A DNA stretch of 64,000 nt from an uncultured Bacteroidales bacterium. GTDB taxonomy: Bacteria > Bacteroidota > Bacteroidia > Bacteroidales > Salinivirgaceae. Positions 52,667 to 63,189 of the stretch are shown here, piece by piece (within the stretch, counting starts at the first letter, position 1; each line of letters begins with the position of its first letter). The stretch is taken from NCBI GenBank assembly GCA_937981765.1, contig CALJOM010000004.1:1-64000 (forward strand), written 5' to 3'. Both the position numbers and the translations under genes were made by a program. Below the pieces are notes generated by a model. The model had not been told where the DNA came from. It saw only the letters and a list, made by a program, of their open reading frames with translations, and ran no database searches.

Positions 52667-53587
52667 ATGTCGATCGAAGTTCAACAGATAACAAAAATCT
52701 ACGGCCAGCAAAAGGCTCTCGATAACGTGTCGTTCAGTATAAACCGTGGCGAGATTGTAGGATTTCTGGGTCCCAACGGAGCAGGGAAAACCACCATTAT
52801 GAAAATTCTAACCGGGATTATCCCACAAACATCAGGAAATGCGTTTGTAAACAGCATTAACGTATTGGAAGACAGCATGACTATTCGTCGGATAACGGGC
52901 TATCTTCCAGAAAACAACCCGCTGTATGACGACATGTATGTTCGGGAATATCTGGAATTTGTGGCCGGCATTTATAAAATTCCGAACAAAACATCCAGCA
53001 TCAATGAAATTATAGAACAAACCGGATTGGTTCCGGAAAGAACGAAGAAAATAGGAGAGCTATCGAAAGGTTTTCGCCAACGGGTAGGGCTTGCCCAAGC
53101 ACTTATACATAAGCCAGAGGTATTGATTTTAGACGAACCCACCAGTGGGCTTGACCCCAATCAAATAGTCGAGATCCGAAACTTAATTTCAGCAGTCGGG
53201 AAAGACAAAACGGTCATGCTTTCAACGCACATTATGCAGGAAGTTGAAGCTATTTGCGACAAGATCATCATTATTAACAAAGGCCAAATTGTTGCCAACG
53301 ATACTACCAGCAACATCAAAAAACACTTTTCTATCAAAGAAAATGTGTTTTTGGTTGAGTTCGATAAAAATGTAGATATTCAGAAGTTACGATCAAGCAT
53401 AGAGCATGAATCGGTTGAGCCTGACAAAAAAGGTAAATTACGCATAGAGGTTGCCAAAGGTGAAATGCTTTACAAGCAATTGGTAGCTTTTGCCGAACAA
53501 CACGGCTATCAGATTGTTTCGTTTCAGAAGCACGAGCGGACATTGGAAGAAGTTTTTCAGGAACTTACCGTTAATAATCACCGTTAA
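52667..53587 (+). CDS. gldA: ABC transporter ATPase, GldA type
   Basis: A 306-residue ATP-binding subunit. Walker A is GPNGAGKTT, the signature is LSKGFRQRVGLAQAL, Walker B is VLILDEPTSGLD, and the switch His is in LSTHIMQEVEA. The protein opens with MSIEVQQITKIYGQQKALDNVS, and the region after the ATPase (about 220-306) is the accessory domain seen in GldA and related DrrA-type ATPases. GldA works with GldF and GldG in gliding motility and secretion in Flavobacterium; those genes are not next to it here, so it might be a GldA homologue serving another exporter. It is followed 21 bases later by metK, an unusual pairing that looks like an operon. Confidence 0.8.
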   Translation: MSIEVQQITKIYGQQKALDNVSFSINRGEIVGFLGPNGAGKTTIMKILTGIIPQTSGNAFVNSINVLEDSMTIRRITGYLPENNPLYDDMYVREYLEFVAGIYKIPNKTSSINEIIEQTGLVPERTKKIGELSKGFRQRVGLAQALIHKPEVLILDEPTSGLDPNQIVEIRNLISAVGKDKTVMLSTHIMQEVEAICDKIIIINKGQIVANDTTSNIKKHFSIKENVFLVEFDKNVDIQKLRSSIEHESVEPDKKGKLRIEVAKGEMLYKQLVAFAEQHGYQIVSFQKHERTLEEVFQELTVNNHR

Positions 53588-53608
53588 ATAACTTAAAAAT
53601 TAAAAATT

Positions 53609-54928
53609 ATGTCATTCTTTTTCACTTCAGAATCGGTTTCGGAGGGGCATCCCGACAAAATTGCCGACCAGATTTCCGACGCCTTACTCGACGAATTCCT
53701 ACGTCAAGACAGGGATTCAAAAGTTGCTATTGAAACACTTGTAACCACTGGTCTGGTAGTGTTAAGCGGAGAAGTACATTCGAATGCCTATGTTGATGTA
53801 CAACAGGTAGCCAGAGATGTAATCCGGAAAATAGGCTATACACAGCCGGCCTATAAATTCGAAAGCGAATCGTGCGGGGTTATGTCATCCATTCATGAAC
53901 AATCGCCCGACATTCACCGCGGAGTTGTTAAAACCAATCCGGAAGAACAAGGCGCCGGAGACCAGGGAATGATGTTTGGTTTTGCCTGCGATGAAACCGA
54001 AACCTATATGCCCGCAACCATTGAACTGGCACACACCATTTTGCGGGAGCTGGCAGAAATACGCCGTGAAGGAAAGTTAATGAAATATCTTCGCCCCGAT
54101 GCTAAATCACAAGTAACCATAGAATACGGCGACAATTTTAAACCCTTGCGCGTTACAACTATTGTGGTATCAACCCAACACGACGAATTTATCACCCCCA
54201 GAAATCAAACCCCGAAAGCCATCGAAGAGGCTGAACGGGAAATGCAACACCAAATTCGCCACGATATCGAACGCTATGTTCTAAAAAAGTTAAAGAAAAC
54301 GCTTCCCCGCAGGCTTAAAAAACTCCTTATGAGCAACTACCGTTTGTTGGTAAATCCTACAGGAAAATTTGTAATTGGTGGACCACACGGCGACACAGGA
54401 CTTACTGGGCGTAAAATAATTGTTGACACTTACGGTGGTTGGGGTGCTCATGGTGGCGGAGCATTTTCCGGAAAAGACCCAAGCAAGGTAGACCGTTCTG
54501 CAGCTTATGCCGCACGCCATATCGCCAAGAATATAGTTGGGGCTCGCTTAGCTAAACGATGCCTTGTTCAAATATCGTACGCAATTGGCATTGCTGAACC
54601 CGTTTCGCTCTATATTAACACCTACGGTACTGCAAAATTGCGCGACAATTACGGCAAACGGCTTTCCGATACAGAAATTGCTGAAAAAATCAAAGAGATT
54701 TTCGACCTTCGCCCCTATTCCATCATCGAGCGATTTGGGCTTAAAAACCCAATTTATCTCCCAACAGCAGCTTATGGACATGTAGGGCGGTTCCCCTACA
54801 CCGAAGAAGTTACTGTGTACCAAAATGGTAAACCGGTGAAAAAAGAAGTTGAGTTTTTTGCCTGGGAAAAGCTCGATTATGTTTTAAAATTAAGAGAGAT
54901 TTTCAAACCCGACGACTATCTGTATTAA
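53609..54928 (+). CDS. metK: S-adenosylmethionine synthetase
   Basis: Makes S-adenosylmethionine from methionine and ATP. The 439-residue protein carries the three-domain signature of the family: [25 protein letters not shown] at the start (metal and methionine binding), [36 protein letters not shown] with the catalytic His and Gly-rich loop, [20 protein letters not shown], and the C-terminal AYGHVGR. It is longer than the enterobacterial enzyme (384) owing to inserts around residues 195-235 and the C-terminus, as is usual in Bacteroidota. No SAM-responsive riboswitch is visible in the 21 bases ahead of it. Confidence 0.96.
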   Translation: MSFFFTSESVSEGHPDKIADQISDALLDEFLRQDRDSKVAIETLVTTGLVVLSGEVHSNAYVDVQQVARDVIRKIGYTQPAYKFESESCGVMSSIHEQSPDIHRGVVKTNPEEQGAGDQGMMFGFACDETETYMPATIELAHTILRELAEIRREGKLMKYLRPDAKSQVTIEYGDNFKPLRVTTIVVSTQHDEFITPRNQTPKAIEEAEREMQHQIRHDIERYVLKKLKKTLPRRLKKLLMSNYRLLVNPTGKFVIGGPHGDTGLTGRKIIVDTYGGWGAHGGGAFSGKDPSKVDRSAAYAARHIAKNIVGARLAKRCLVQISYAIGIAEPVSLYINTYGTAKLRDNYGKRLSDTEIAEKIKEIFDLRPYSIIERFGLKNPIYLPTAAYGHVGRFPYTEEVTVYQNGKPVKKEVEFFAWEKLDYVLKLREIFKPDDYLY

Positions 54929-54945
54929 CCCTAAATTTCTTCGCT

Positions 54946-54973
54946 AACAAAGCCGGTTAAGCCGGCTTTGTTT
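54946..54973 (+). terminator. Terminator-like hairpin after metK
   Basis: Perfect 11-base stem AACAAAGCCGG / CCGGCTTTGTT around TTAAG, starting 17 bases after the stop. Few T follow, so efficiency is uncertain. Confidence 0.75.
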
Positions 54974-55012
54974 CAAATTGCCATTCAAAATAGCTCCAAC
55001 TGTACCTAACCC

Positions 55013-55043
55013 TTTGATTATAAAAAATTGTTCTGTATTTTTG
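55013..55043 (+). promoter_or_regulatory. Promoter of the bcp-recA operon
   Basis: TTTG at 55013-55016, exactly 19 bases, then TATTTTTG at 55036-55043: the best consensus promoter in the window, 52 bases before the bcp ATG. Confidence 0.75.
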
Positions 55044-55095
55044 CCTAAATGTAAAGCAACACCCTGTTTACCGTATCCAAAGAAACCCCTACGAT

Positions 55096-55557
55096 ATGAG
55101 TTCCCTATCAATAGGCCAGAAGGCTCCATATTTTGAAGGCGTAGACCAAAATGGCAAAACAATTAAGCTTTCCGACTTTGCAGGCAAAAAGCTTATCCTC
55201 TATTTTTACCCTAAAGATAACACCCCCGGTTGCACAGCCGAAGCCTGCAATCTGAACGATAATCTAAAAGAGCTTACAAAGCTCGGCTATTATGTTGTGG
55301 GGGTTAGTCCCGATAGCATTTCATCGCACCAAAAATTCATCTCAAAATTTAATCTGGGATTTACCCTTATCTCCGACACCGAGGCCAATATCCTCAAAGT
55401 TTACGAAGCCTGGGGAACAAAAAAAATGTACGGCAAAACCTATGAGGGAGTACTGAGAAAAACTTACGTTATCGATGAAACCGGTACTATTATAGCCATC
55501 ATTGATAAAGTAGATACCAAAAATCACACAAAACAAATACTAGCAACACTCAAATAA
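55096..55557 (+). CDS. bcp: Thioredoxin-dependent peroxiredoxin (Bcp/PrxQ)
   Basis: A 153-residue peroxiredoxin that reduces hydrogen peroxide and organic peroxides. The peroxidatic Cys is in [16 protein letters not shown], and the second Cys five residues on (EAC) matches the PrxQ type. The Arg of the active site and [10 protein letters not shown] follow. No signal peptide, so cytoplasmic. It opens an operon and precedes recA by 8 bases, a pairing common in Bacteroidota that links peroxide defence to DNA repair. Confidence 0.95.
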   Translation: MSSLSIGQKAPYFEGVDQNGKTIKLSDFAGKKLILYFYPKDNTPGCTAEACNLNDNLKELTKLGYYVVGVSPDSISSHQKFISKFNLGFTLISDTEANILKVYEAWGTKKMYGKTYEGVLRKTYVIDETGTIIAIIDKVDTKNHTKQILATLK

Positions 55558-55565
55558 TAAACACT

Positions 55566-56603
55566 ATGGCAAAAGAAAAAGAACCTCCCACACCTTTGTC
55601 AGTCAACGAAGAAAAGATAAAAGCGCTAAAAGCTACCCTCGATAAAATAGAAAAAACATACGGCAAAGGTACCATTATGCGGCTCGACGAGACTTCGGTC
55701 GAAAGTGTTCCCGTAATCTCCTCCGGATCCATTGGTCTCGATGCTGCTTTAGGTGTAGGAGGATATCCCACAGGACGAATTATCGAAATCTTTGGTCCTG
55801 AATCATCAGGGAAAACAACCTTAGCTCTTCATGCCATTGCCGAAGCTCAAAAAACCGGAGGAATAGCTGCATTTATAGATGCCGAACATGCCTTTGACCG
55901 CAATTACGCAGCCAAACTAGGAATTCAACTGGAGAACCTCTACATGTCACAACCCGATAATGGAGAACAAGCGCTAGAAATTGCCGATGCTCTAATTCGC
56001 AGTGGTTCTATAAGCGTATTGGTGATTGACTCGGTAGCGGCCTTAACCCCAAAAGCAGAAATTGAAGGAGATATGGGAGACTCCAGAATGGGTTTGCAGG
56101 CTCGACTTATGTCGCAAGCGTTGAGGAAGTTGACAGCTAACATAAGCCGCACCAACACCACATGTATTTTTATCAACCAGTTGCGGGAAAAAATTGGAGT
56201 AATGTTTGGAAACCCCGAAACAACTACGGGGGGTAACGCTCTTAAGTTCTATGCCTCTGTACGTCTTGATGTTCGTCGTGTTTCGGCCATCAAAGACGGG
56301 GACGATACCAAGGGGAGCAGAACCCGTGTTAAAGTGGTAAAAAACAAAGTAGCTCCTCCCTTTAAAAAAGCCGAATTCGACATTCTCTACGGAGAAGGGA
56401 TTAGCAAAATAGGCGAAATTATTGACTACGGCGTAGAATTCGACATAATCAAGAAAGCCGGCTCGTGGTTTAGCTATGGTGAAACTCGGATGGGGCAAGG
56501 AAGAGAAGCCGTTAGCCAGCTGCTAAAAGACAATCCAGAACTAATGGCAGAGCTGGAAATCAAAGTTAAAGAAGCACTCAAAACAGCACAACTTTCCGAA
56601 TAA
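55566..56603 (+). CDS. recA: Recombinase RecA
   Basis: Strand-exchange protein of homologous recombination and the SOS co-protease. Walker A is [10 protein letters not shown], Walker B is LVIDSVAAL, and the DNA-binding loops are the [18 protein letters not shown] region and [27 protein letters not shown]. At 345 residues it is standard. It lies 8 bases after bcp and 17 before the TPR lipoprotein, inside an operon with the peroxiredoxin promoter. Confidence 0.97.
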   Translation: MAKEKEPPTPLSVNEEKIKALKATLDKIEKTYGKGTIMRLDETSVESVPVISSGSIGLDAALGVGGYPTGRIIEIFGPESSGKTTLALHAIAEAQKTGGIAAFIDAEHAFDRNYAAKLGIQLENLYMSQPDNGEQALEIADALIRSGSISVLVIDSVAALTPKAEIEGDMGDSRMGLQARLMSQALRKLTANISRTNTTCIFINQLREKIGVMFGNPETTTGGNALKFYASVRLDVRRVSAIKDGDDTKGSRTRVKVVKNKVAPPFKKAEFDILYGEGISKIGEIIDYGVEFDIIKKAGSWFSYGETRMGQGREAVSQLLKDNPELMAELEIKVKEALKTAQLSE

Positions 56604-56620
56604 CCCTACTAAAAACAACC

Positions 56621-57661
56621 ATGCCTATGCGGGGAATTGTTCTTATTGCACTAATTTTTCTTGTTTCATGCTCTGAAAATAAAAAAGAGTCTCAACAGCC
56701 ATCTTCCGGGTTAACAACAACAGATTCTATCCGACTCGAAATACAAGGCGTAACGACAAAAATTCGCAAAGAACCTACCAACGACGAACTTTTCAGCCGC
56801 CGGGCTGACCTATACTTTAATCTCGAAATGCTTGACAGTGCAATTAACGACCTCGAAATAGCCTCGCGACTGAATCCACAACGGATAGGGTACCTACTGC
56901 GTCGGGCAGATATGGAATTACTTAGAGGACAACCGGAAATGACCAAAACCTTGTTAATGAGAATTCTGGAAAAATATCCCAACCACGAAGAAGCAAACCT
57001 CAAACTTGCCAATCTCTACATGATTCTTGACGAGCTCGATGCCGCCGAAACCATTCTTAACCGTATCCTAAAAGCCGAAAAAAAACACGCTGTTTCACTT
57101 TTCATGAGAAGCATGATTCATCAAATGAGGGGCGATTATGCCAAAGCACTAGATGACTTGAAAATGGCCGTTTATTACAAACCCGACTACTACGACGCTC
57201 AAAACATGCTTGGGCTACTCTATTCATATCAACATAACGACCTAGCAATCGATTATTATAAAAACGCCATAAATCTTCAACCCAACAATATTGAGCCACG
57301 TTACAATCTAGGGTTTTATTATCAGGAAACTGGACGTACCGACGAGGCCATAAAGGTTTATAAACAAATTCTTCAACAAATCGACTCAACCGCTTTAGAC
57401 CCACTTTTTAACATTGGTTACATCTATCAAAATGAAGGTAAATACAAAGAATCTCTAGAGTATTTATCCAAGGCAGCTAAATACCATTCTTACGAAGCTC
57501 GGGTTTTTTACCGGTTAGGGTTAAGTTACGAAAAACTTAATCAACCCGACTCGGCTATTGCAAACTATCGTAAAACGCTTAGCATAGACCCGGAATTTGA
57601 TGAAGCTTTTGAATCTATCAACAATTTAACCAAAAAAACAAGAAAGAATCTACCTTATTAA
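56621..57661 (+). CDS. TPR lipoprotein
   Basis: A 346-residue lipoprotein: MPMRGIVLIALIFLVSC gives a lipobox Cys at 17. The mature part is almost entirely TPRs, about eight from residue 50 on (YFNLEMLDSAINDLEIASRLNP, MIHQMRGDYAKALDDLKMAVYYKPDYYDAQNMLGLLY, NIGYIYQNEGKYKESLEYLSKAAKYH, RLGLSYEKLNQPDSAIANYRKTLSIDPEFDEAF), ending KKTRKNLPY. TPR lipoproteins in the outer membrane usually act as assembly scaffolds. No further clue to partners, other than the downstream peptidase, is in the sequence. It is third in the bcp-recA operon. Confidence 0.85.
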   Translation: MPMRGIVLIALIFLVSCSENKKESQQPSSGLTTTDSIRLEIQGVTTKIRKEPTNDELFSRRADLYFNLEMLDSAINDLEIASRLNPQRIGYLLRRADMELLRGQPEMTKTLLMRILEKYPNHEEANLKLANLYMILDELDAAETILNRILKAEKKHAVSLFMRSMIHQMRGDYAKALDDLKMAVYYKPDYYDAQNMLGLLYSYQHNDLAIDYYKNAINLQPNNIEPRYNLGFYYQETGRTDEAIKVYKQILQQIDSTALDPLFNIGYIYQNEGKYKESLEYLSKAAKYHSYEARVFYRLGLSYEKLNQPDSAIANYRKTLSIDPEFDEAFESINNLTKKTRKNLPY

Positions 57662-57693
57662 TAGAAATCTGTAACAACTAATAAACACGTCCC

Positions 57694-59787
57694 ATGAAGC
57701 GATTTATTTGGTTAACCCTTCTTTCTGTCACACTGATTTCCTGTCAGAAAACACAGAAAAACACTCCCAAAAGCGATTTTGATTTTAATATTCAGCTCAC
57801 CTCCGAAGAAAAAGAACGAGGGCTGCTTACCCCCGAGTTGCTATGGAAATTCGGAAGAGTATCCAACGTTACTGTCTCCCCCGATTTTCAAACCATAGTT
57901 TATACCATAACCTACTATAACCTACAAGAAAACAGGGGAAGAACCTCATTATTCAAAATACCTGTTACCGGAGGAACCCCCGAAAAAGTAGTAAATCTAG
58001 AGGGATCGCAGTACTCACCACAGTGGCTTAACAATAAAACTATCGTTTTTATTAGCTCTCATGAAAAGAACAACCAAGTTTATTCCTACAATCTGGAAAC
58101 ACAACTCTTATCCAAAATTACCAATATCGAAGGTGGAATTCAAAATTATCTAATCTCTCCATCAGGGAACAAACTTCTATACACTCAGCGGGTAAAAGTT
58201 GGCAAACACACCAGCGATTTACATCCCGATCTCCCAAAATCGGATGCCAAAATCTACGACGACCTGATGGTAAGACATTGGGACGATTGGCTCGACAGCA
58301 CCTTTAGCCACATTTTCGTTGCTGAAATGACAAGTCTGCCGGTAACCCAGGGGCGTGACATAATGGCCGGAGAACCATGGAATTCGCCACTGTCTCCATA
58401 TTTCGACATAGCCGATATTACCTGGTTTCCCGACGAAAAAGCCATTGCCTATACAAGCAAGAAATTTACAGGCAAAACCCTAGCTACGTCAACCAATTCC
58501 GACATTTACTTTTACGACCTGGTTACTGCCAAAGTACTAAACCTCACTGTGGAAAACCTGGGCTACGATAAATATCCAACCTTCTCCCCCGATGGTCGGT
58601 TTATGGTTTATCAAAGCATGGAAACCCCCGGTTATGAGGCCGACAAGGAGCGGTTGTTCATTTTAACCCTCGAAACCAGAGAGAAAAAATACCTTACACG
58701 AAACTTCGACCAAAACGCCTCAAATTTTGCTTGGGCTTCCGATAATCAAACACTTTATTTTATCTCACCGATTCACGGAACTCACCAAATTTACAGCATA
58801 AACGTACAAACCGGGGAAATACGGCAAATAACCCGCGGAAACCACGACTATCAATCGGTAATTCCAACCAACAACATGCTTATTGCCACCAAAATGAGCC
58901 ATAGCATGGCTACCGAAATTTTTTCCGTAAATCCAGCAACCGGAGAAGAAACCCAGTTAACCTTTACCAACAAACCAATCTACGAGCATATTCGGATGGG
59001 AAAAACCGAAGAACGCTGGGTTAAAACCACCGATGGTAAAAAAATGTTGGTTTGGGTAATTTATCCCCCCGATTTCGATCCAAACAAAAAATATCCCGCG
59101 CTCCTATATTGCCAGGGAGGTCCACAAAGCACCGTAAGCCAGTTTTTCAGTTACCGATGGAATTTTCAAATTATGGCAGCCAACGGATATATTGTTGTTG
59201 CACCGAACCGCCGCGGAGTTCCTTCGTTTGGTCAGGAGTGGAATGCACAAATATCGGGCGACTACAGCGGCCAAAATATTTGCGATTATTTGAGTGCTAT
59301 CGACGATGTAAAAAAAGAACCTTATGTAGATGAAAACCGTTTGGGAGCAATTGGAGCAAGTTACGGCGGATACTCGGTGTTCTATTTAGCCGGGCATCAT
59401 AACAAACGCTTTAAAGCCTTTATTGCCCATTGCGGAATGTTTAACCTTGAAAGTTTTTACGGCTCAACCGAAGAACTTTTCTTTGCCAACCACGACCTTG
59501 GCGGACCATATTGGGATAAAAACAACAAAATAGCTCAACGCAGTTATGCCAACTCTCCGCACAAGTTTGTTGATAAATGGGACACCCCTATCCTGATAAT
59601 CCATGGAGGTAAAGATTACCGAATCCCGTACACAGAAGCCCTGCAAGCATTTACTGCTGCCCGGATGCGTGATATCGACGCTCGTTTGCTTTACTTCCCC
59701 AACGAAACCCACTTTGTGCTCAAACCACAAAACTCCGTATTGTGGCAGCGTGAGTTTTTCAAATGGCTCGATCAGTATCTGAAATAA
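57694..59787 (+). CDS. S9-family prolyl oligopeptidase lipoprotein
   Basis: A 697-residue secreted serine peptidase. A signal with lipobox LISC (Cys at 17) anchors it in the envelope. A WD40-like beta-propeller (TVSPDFQTIVYTI, KYPTFSPDGRFMVYQS, NFAWASDNQTLYFIS) fills about residues 45-430, followed by the alpha/beta hydrolase domain. The triad is Ser556 in GASYGGYSVFY, Asp641 in HGGKDYRIP and His673 in NETHFVLKP. This is the dipeptidyl or acylaminoacyl peptidase layout; exact specificity is not readable. It ends the bcp operon, 32 bases after the TPR lipoprotein. Confidence 0.9.
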   Translation: MKRFIWLTLLSVTLISCQKTQKNTPKSDFDFNIQLTSEEKERGLLTPELLWKFGRVSNVTVSPDFQTIVYTITYYNLQENRGRTSLFKIPVTGGTPEKVVNLEGSQYSPQWLNNKTIVFISSHEKNNQVYSYNLETQLLSKITNIEGGIQNYLISPSGNKLLYTQRVKVGKHTSDLHPDLPKSDAKIYDDLMVRHWDDWLDSTFSHIFVAEMTSLPVTQGRDIMAGEPWNSPLSPYFDIADITWFPDEKAIAYTSKKFTGKTLATSTNSDIYFYDLVTAKVLNLTVENLGYDKYPTFSPDGRFMVYQSMETPGYEADKERLFILTLETREKKYLTRNFDQNASNFAWASDNQTLYFISPIHGTHQIYSINVQTGEIRQITRGNHDYQSVIPTNNMLIATKMSHSMATEIFSVNPATGEETQLTFTNKPIYEHIRMGKTEERWVKTTDGKKMLVWVIYPPDFDPNKKYPALLYCQGGPQSTVSQFFSYRWNFQIMAANGYIVVAPNRRGVPSFGQEWNAQISGDYSGQNICDYLSAIDDVKKEPYVDENRLGAIGASYGGYSVFYLAGHHNKRFKAFIAHCGMFNLESFYGSTEELFFANHDLGGPYWDKNNKIAQRSYANSPHKFVDKWDTPILIIHGGKDYRIPYTEALQAFTAARMRDIDARLLYFPNETHFVLKPQNSVLWQREFFKWLDQYLK

Positions 59788-59807
59788 TATTTCTCTCCTA
59801 ATTCGAT

Positions 59808-59835
59808 AAAACGCACACAATCAAACGTGTGCGCC
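59808..59835 (-). terminator. Terminator for mfd, possibly bidirectional
   Basis: CGCACAC / GTGTGCG stem (59812-59818 and 59827-59833) with an eight-base loop. On the minus strand it is followed by TTTT and lies 15 bases after the mfd stop; the plus side has only a weak T tract. Confidence 0.55.
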
Positions 59836-59847
59836 TTATTTGTTATA

Positions 59848-62800
59848 CTAAATTGCTGGCTGATCCTGGACACAAAAAATCGACAAGGTTTTAATCGCCT
59901 TTTGAATTGTGTGGATGGAATCGAAAATCATTCGTAACCGCCCACTGTGTTCCTGGATTCGCCCAATGGTAGGGTGCTTTTGAAAGGTGTCGAGTATTAA
60001 TCCAAAAGTATCTGTCTGAAAGAATTGCGATTCAGGGTCACTAATAAAATAGGCTATCATTTTCCCCTGTTTAATGGTAATTTTCTCCAAACCAACTTTT
60101 CTGGCCAATTTTCTCAATTTTATAACACGGATTAACTCTTCCGATTCCGGAGGAATTTTCCCAAAACGATCTACCAGCAATCGGCGAAATTCGTCCAGCT
60201 CGTGATCATTTTGAATATTATCGAGCTGTTTGTATAGTCTTACCCGCTCGGAGATATTGCTTATGTAACTGTCGGGGAAGTGTAATGTCAAATCAGTTTC
60301 TATACTGCAGTCGCCCGAGAAAAACTCCTGTTCGGAATAATGCTCCTGCTGACGGCTACCCAAAAGGTTTTTAAACTCTTGCTCACGTAATTCAAACATA
60401 GCCTCCTGCAAAATCTGATAGTAGGTTTCATAACCCAATTCGGAAATAAACCCACTTTGTTCGCTACCGAGTAGATTCCCAGCCCCGCGTATATCAAGGT
60501 CCTGAAGCGCAATGTTGAACCCGCTTCCCAATTCGGTGAAAGCCTCTATGGCTTGGAGGCGCCGACGAGCATCGGAAGGCAAGGTGTGAAGCGGGGGTGA
60601 TAGCAGGTAGCAAAAAGCCTTTTTGTTGCTACGCCCAACTCGGCCTCGTAACTGGTGCAACTCGGAGAGTCCGAAATTTTGGGCATTGTTTATGATTATG
60701 GTGTTTGCATTGGGAATGTCGAGCCCCGATTCAATGATAGTTGTTGCTACCAGGACGTCGTATTTCTCGTCGATAAAATCGAGCATAATTTTTTCCAGGG
60801 AGTTGCTATCCATCTGTCCATGAACATGAGCAGTACGAACTCCCGGGCAAATTTTTCGAATATGATTTTCCATTTCCGCAATGTTTTGCACGCGGTTATG
60901 AATGAAAAACACCTGTCCACCACGAGAAACTTCGTAATTAATGGCTTCGGCTATCAGGTTTGAATCGAAAGTATGTATTTGTGTAACAATTGGCAATCTG
61001 TTCGGCGGTGGAGTTCGAATAATGGATAGGTCACGAACTCCCATAAGTGAAAATTGCAGGGTTCGGGGTATAGGTGTGGCTGTCAGGGTAAGTGTGTCCA
61101 CGTTAACCTTCATGGCACGAATTTTCTCCTTCGTACGAACGCCAAACTTTTGTTCTTCATCGATAATCAGGAGTCCAAGGTCTTTAAAAATAATATCGTC
61201 AGAGGTAATCCTGTGAGTTCCAATAATAATGTCTATCAAGCCGTTTTTAAGATCCGATATTATTTTCTTTTGTTCGGAGGTAGACCTCATACGGCTAAGA
61301 TACTCTATTCTTACGGGAAACTCTTTGAGCCGTTCTGAAAAGGTTTTCATGTGTTGAAAGGCCAATATTGTGGTGGGGACAAGTACTGCCACTTGTTTAT
61401 TATCGCAAACCGCCTTAAATGCGGCACGAATGGCTATTTCGGTTTTCCCAAAACCAACATCACCACAAATAAGCCTGTCCATGGGGTAGTTTTTTTCCAT
61501 GTCGGCCTTGACCAATTGTGTGGCTAATTCTTGGTCGGGCGTATCTTCGTATATGAAGCTAGCTTCTAATTGTTCGTTAAGATAGGTGTCGGGCGAAAAC
61601 GCATACCCGGGTTTTTGCATTCGCTCGACGTAAAGGGAAATTAATTCGCGTGCAATATCTTTTATTTTCTTTTTGGCGTTGGTTTTGGTATTTTGCCATA
61701 CGGTTGAGCCAAGTTTGTGAATTTTGGGCGGAATAGAGTCTTTTCCCTTATATTTACTAATTTTATGTAGAGAATGTATGTTGACATACAAGGTGTCGTT
61801 GTCTTTATAAACCAGTTTGATTGCTTCCTGCTCTTTCCCGTTTACAATAATTTTTTCCAAACCACCAAACTGACCAATGCCATGATCGATATGCACAACA
61901 TAATCGCCGGGATTTATATTGGTAAGTTCCTGAATGGTAAGATTTTCGCGACGTGTAAACCCCAATTTAATCTTATATCGCTGATAACGGTCGAAAATCT
62001 GGTGGTCGGTATATACACACAATTTTAACACGTTTTCAACAAAGCCCTGATGTGTGTTTGACAAAACATAGTTAACCCGCAATGCGGGGTGTTTTTGGGC
62101 AATAATAGCATTGATTCGCTCAAGTTGTCGGCTTTGTTCCGAGGCAATAAAAACGGTGTACCCCCGTTCCGATAAATGGGAAATGTTGTCGATGAAAAAA
62201 TCGATGTTTTTTGATAATGCCGGTTGTGGTTGAGTGTCAAACACGACGCCCTCATTATCAAACGAAAACGATCGTATAATGGATTGAAAAGAACAGAGTT
62301 CGGAAATTAACAGCTCACTGTCAGCCAATCTTTCAGACAGGGATGGGTTGCTATTTTTCTTTTCGCCGGCCATCCTACTTAAAGCATGCAAACGTTCCGA
62401 AATAAACCGCAGATCGTCGAAAACCACGAGGGTTTGCTTGGCTATTATTTGTGTTAGAGGAATTTGCTCCCCCAGCGAAGTGTCTACCGCTAAGTTAGGG
62501 ATAAGGCCAATCGTATCGTAAAAATTGTCGGAAACCTGAGAGTCAATGTCAAATGTACGGATGCTTTCCACCATATCACCAAAGAAGTCGATTCGATAAG
62601 GCTTAGTATTCGAGTAGGAAAAAACATCGATAATCGACCCCCTGACGGCAAAATGCCCCGGTTCGTAAACAAAATCCTCTTGGCGGAACTTGTAGCTTCG
62701 CAGAAGATCGATTAAGAAGGTCATGGATATTTTTTCTCCCTTATGAAGCACCATGCTATTGGATTCAACGGCATTAACCGATGGAACTTTTTCAAGTATG

Positions 62801-63189
62801 GCTTCTGGATACGAAACCATGAATAATGGCTTGCGAACAGGATCGATTATTTTACGTATTGCTTCACTTCGTAGCAGAGCCGATTCTTCGTCAACTTGTC
62901 CAAAAACAGCGGATTTTTTGTAACCGGATATTAAAAATTCGCATCTATCATCGCCTAAAATATCCTGTGCTTCGTTATAAATATAAGCGGCCTCTTCTCT
63001 ATCGTTTAACAAAACCAGAAAATCGCGGCCAAACTCCTGAAAAAGCGAAAACAGCGTAAGCCCAAATGCTGAGCCATGCAGGCCAGATACGTAAACCGGG
63101 GAATCTTTCAATCGTATCCGAATATCTGCCAGAAGGGGGTGTTGACGAAAATAGGTGTTGAGCAGTTGAACGCTTGACAATGTCTCCAT
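59848..63189 (-). CDS. mfd: Transcription-repair coupling factor
   Basis: Removes RNA polymerase stalled at DNA lesions and recruits UvrA. From the ATG at 63189 the protein is 1113 residues; the frame is open to a GTG ten codons earlier, but METLSSVQLLNTYF is the more natural start. An N-terminal UvrB-like homology region (about 15-330) comes first. The RNA-polymerase-interacting CarD-like domain follows (NINPGDYVVHIDHGIGQFGGLEKI, VKLVYKDNDTLYVNIHSLHKIS). The translocase has Walker A GDVGFGKTEIA, DEEQKFGV, TATPIPRTLQFSLMG, and the helicase C domain VHGQMDSNSLEK and RGRVGRSNKKAFCYL, and the TRCF C-terminal domain. It is monocistronic by spacing. Confidence 0.96.
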   Translation of the reverse strand: METLSSVQLLNTYFRQHPLLADIRIRLKDSPVYVSGLHGSAFGLTLFSLFQEFGRDFLVLLNDREEAAYIYNEAQDILGDDRCEFLISGYKKSAVFGQVDEESALLRSEAIRKIIDPVRKPLFMVSYPEAILEKVPSVNAVESNSMVLHKGEKISMTFLIDLLRSYKFRQEDFVYEPGHFAVRGSIIDVFSYSNTKPYRIDFFGDMVESIRTFDIDSQVSDNFYDTIGLIPNLAVDTSLGEQIPLTQIIAKQTLVVFDDLRFISERLHALSRMAGEKKNSNPSLSERLADSELLISELCSFQSIIRSFSFDNEGVVFDTQPQPALSKNIDFFIDNISHLSERGYTVFIASEQSRQLERINAIIAQKHPALRVNYVLSNTHQGFVENVLKLCVYTDHQIFDRYQRYKIKLGFTRRENLTIQELTNINPGDYVVHIDHGIGQFGGLEKIIVNGKEQEAIKLVYKDNDTLYVNIHSLHKISKYKGKDSIPPKIHKLGSTVWQNTKTNAKKKIKDIARELISLYVERMQKPGYAFSPDTYLNEQLEASFIYEDTPDQELATQLVKADMEKNYPMDRLICGDVGFGKTEIAIRAAFKAVCDNKQVAVLVPTTILAFQHMKTFSERLKEFPVRIEYLSRMRSTSEQKKIISDLKNGLIDIIIGTHRITSDDIIFKDLGLLIIDEEQKFGVRTKEKIRAMKVNVDTLTLTATPIPRTLQFSLMGVRDLSIIRTPPPNRLPIVTQIHTFDSNLIAEAINYEVSRGGQVFFIHNRVQNIAEMENHIRKICPGVRTAHVHGQMDSNSLEKIMLDFIDEKYDVLVATTIIESGLDIPNANTIIINNAQNFGLSELHQLRGRVGRSNKKAFCYLLSPPLHTLPSDARRRLQAIEAFTELGSGFNIALQDLDIRGAGNLLGSEQSGFISELGYETYYQILQEAMFELREQEFKNLLGSRQQEHYSEQEFFSGDCSIETDLTLHFPDSYISNISERVRLYKQLDNIQNDHELDEFRRLLVDRFGKIPPESEELIRVIKLRKLARKVGLEKITIKQGKMIAYFISDPESQFFQTDTFGLILDTFQKHPTIGRIQEHSGRLRMIFDSIHTIQKAIKTLSIFCVQDQPAI

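Noticed and set aside
53588..53608. SAM riboswitch before metK
   Set aside because: Only 21 bases separate gldA and metK; no room for an aptamer and no hairpin is visible.
56043..56498. 151-residue minus-strand open frame inside recA
   Set aside because: Antisense shadow of RecA.
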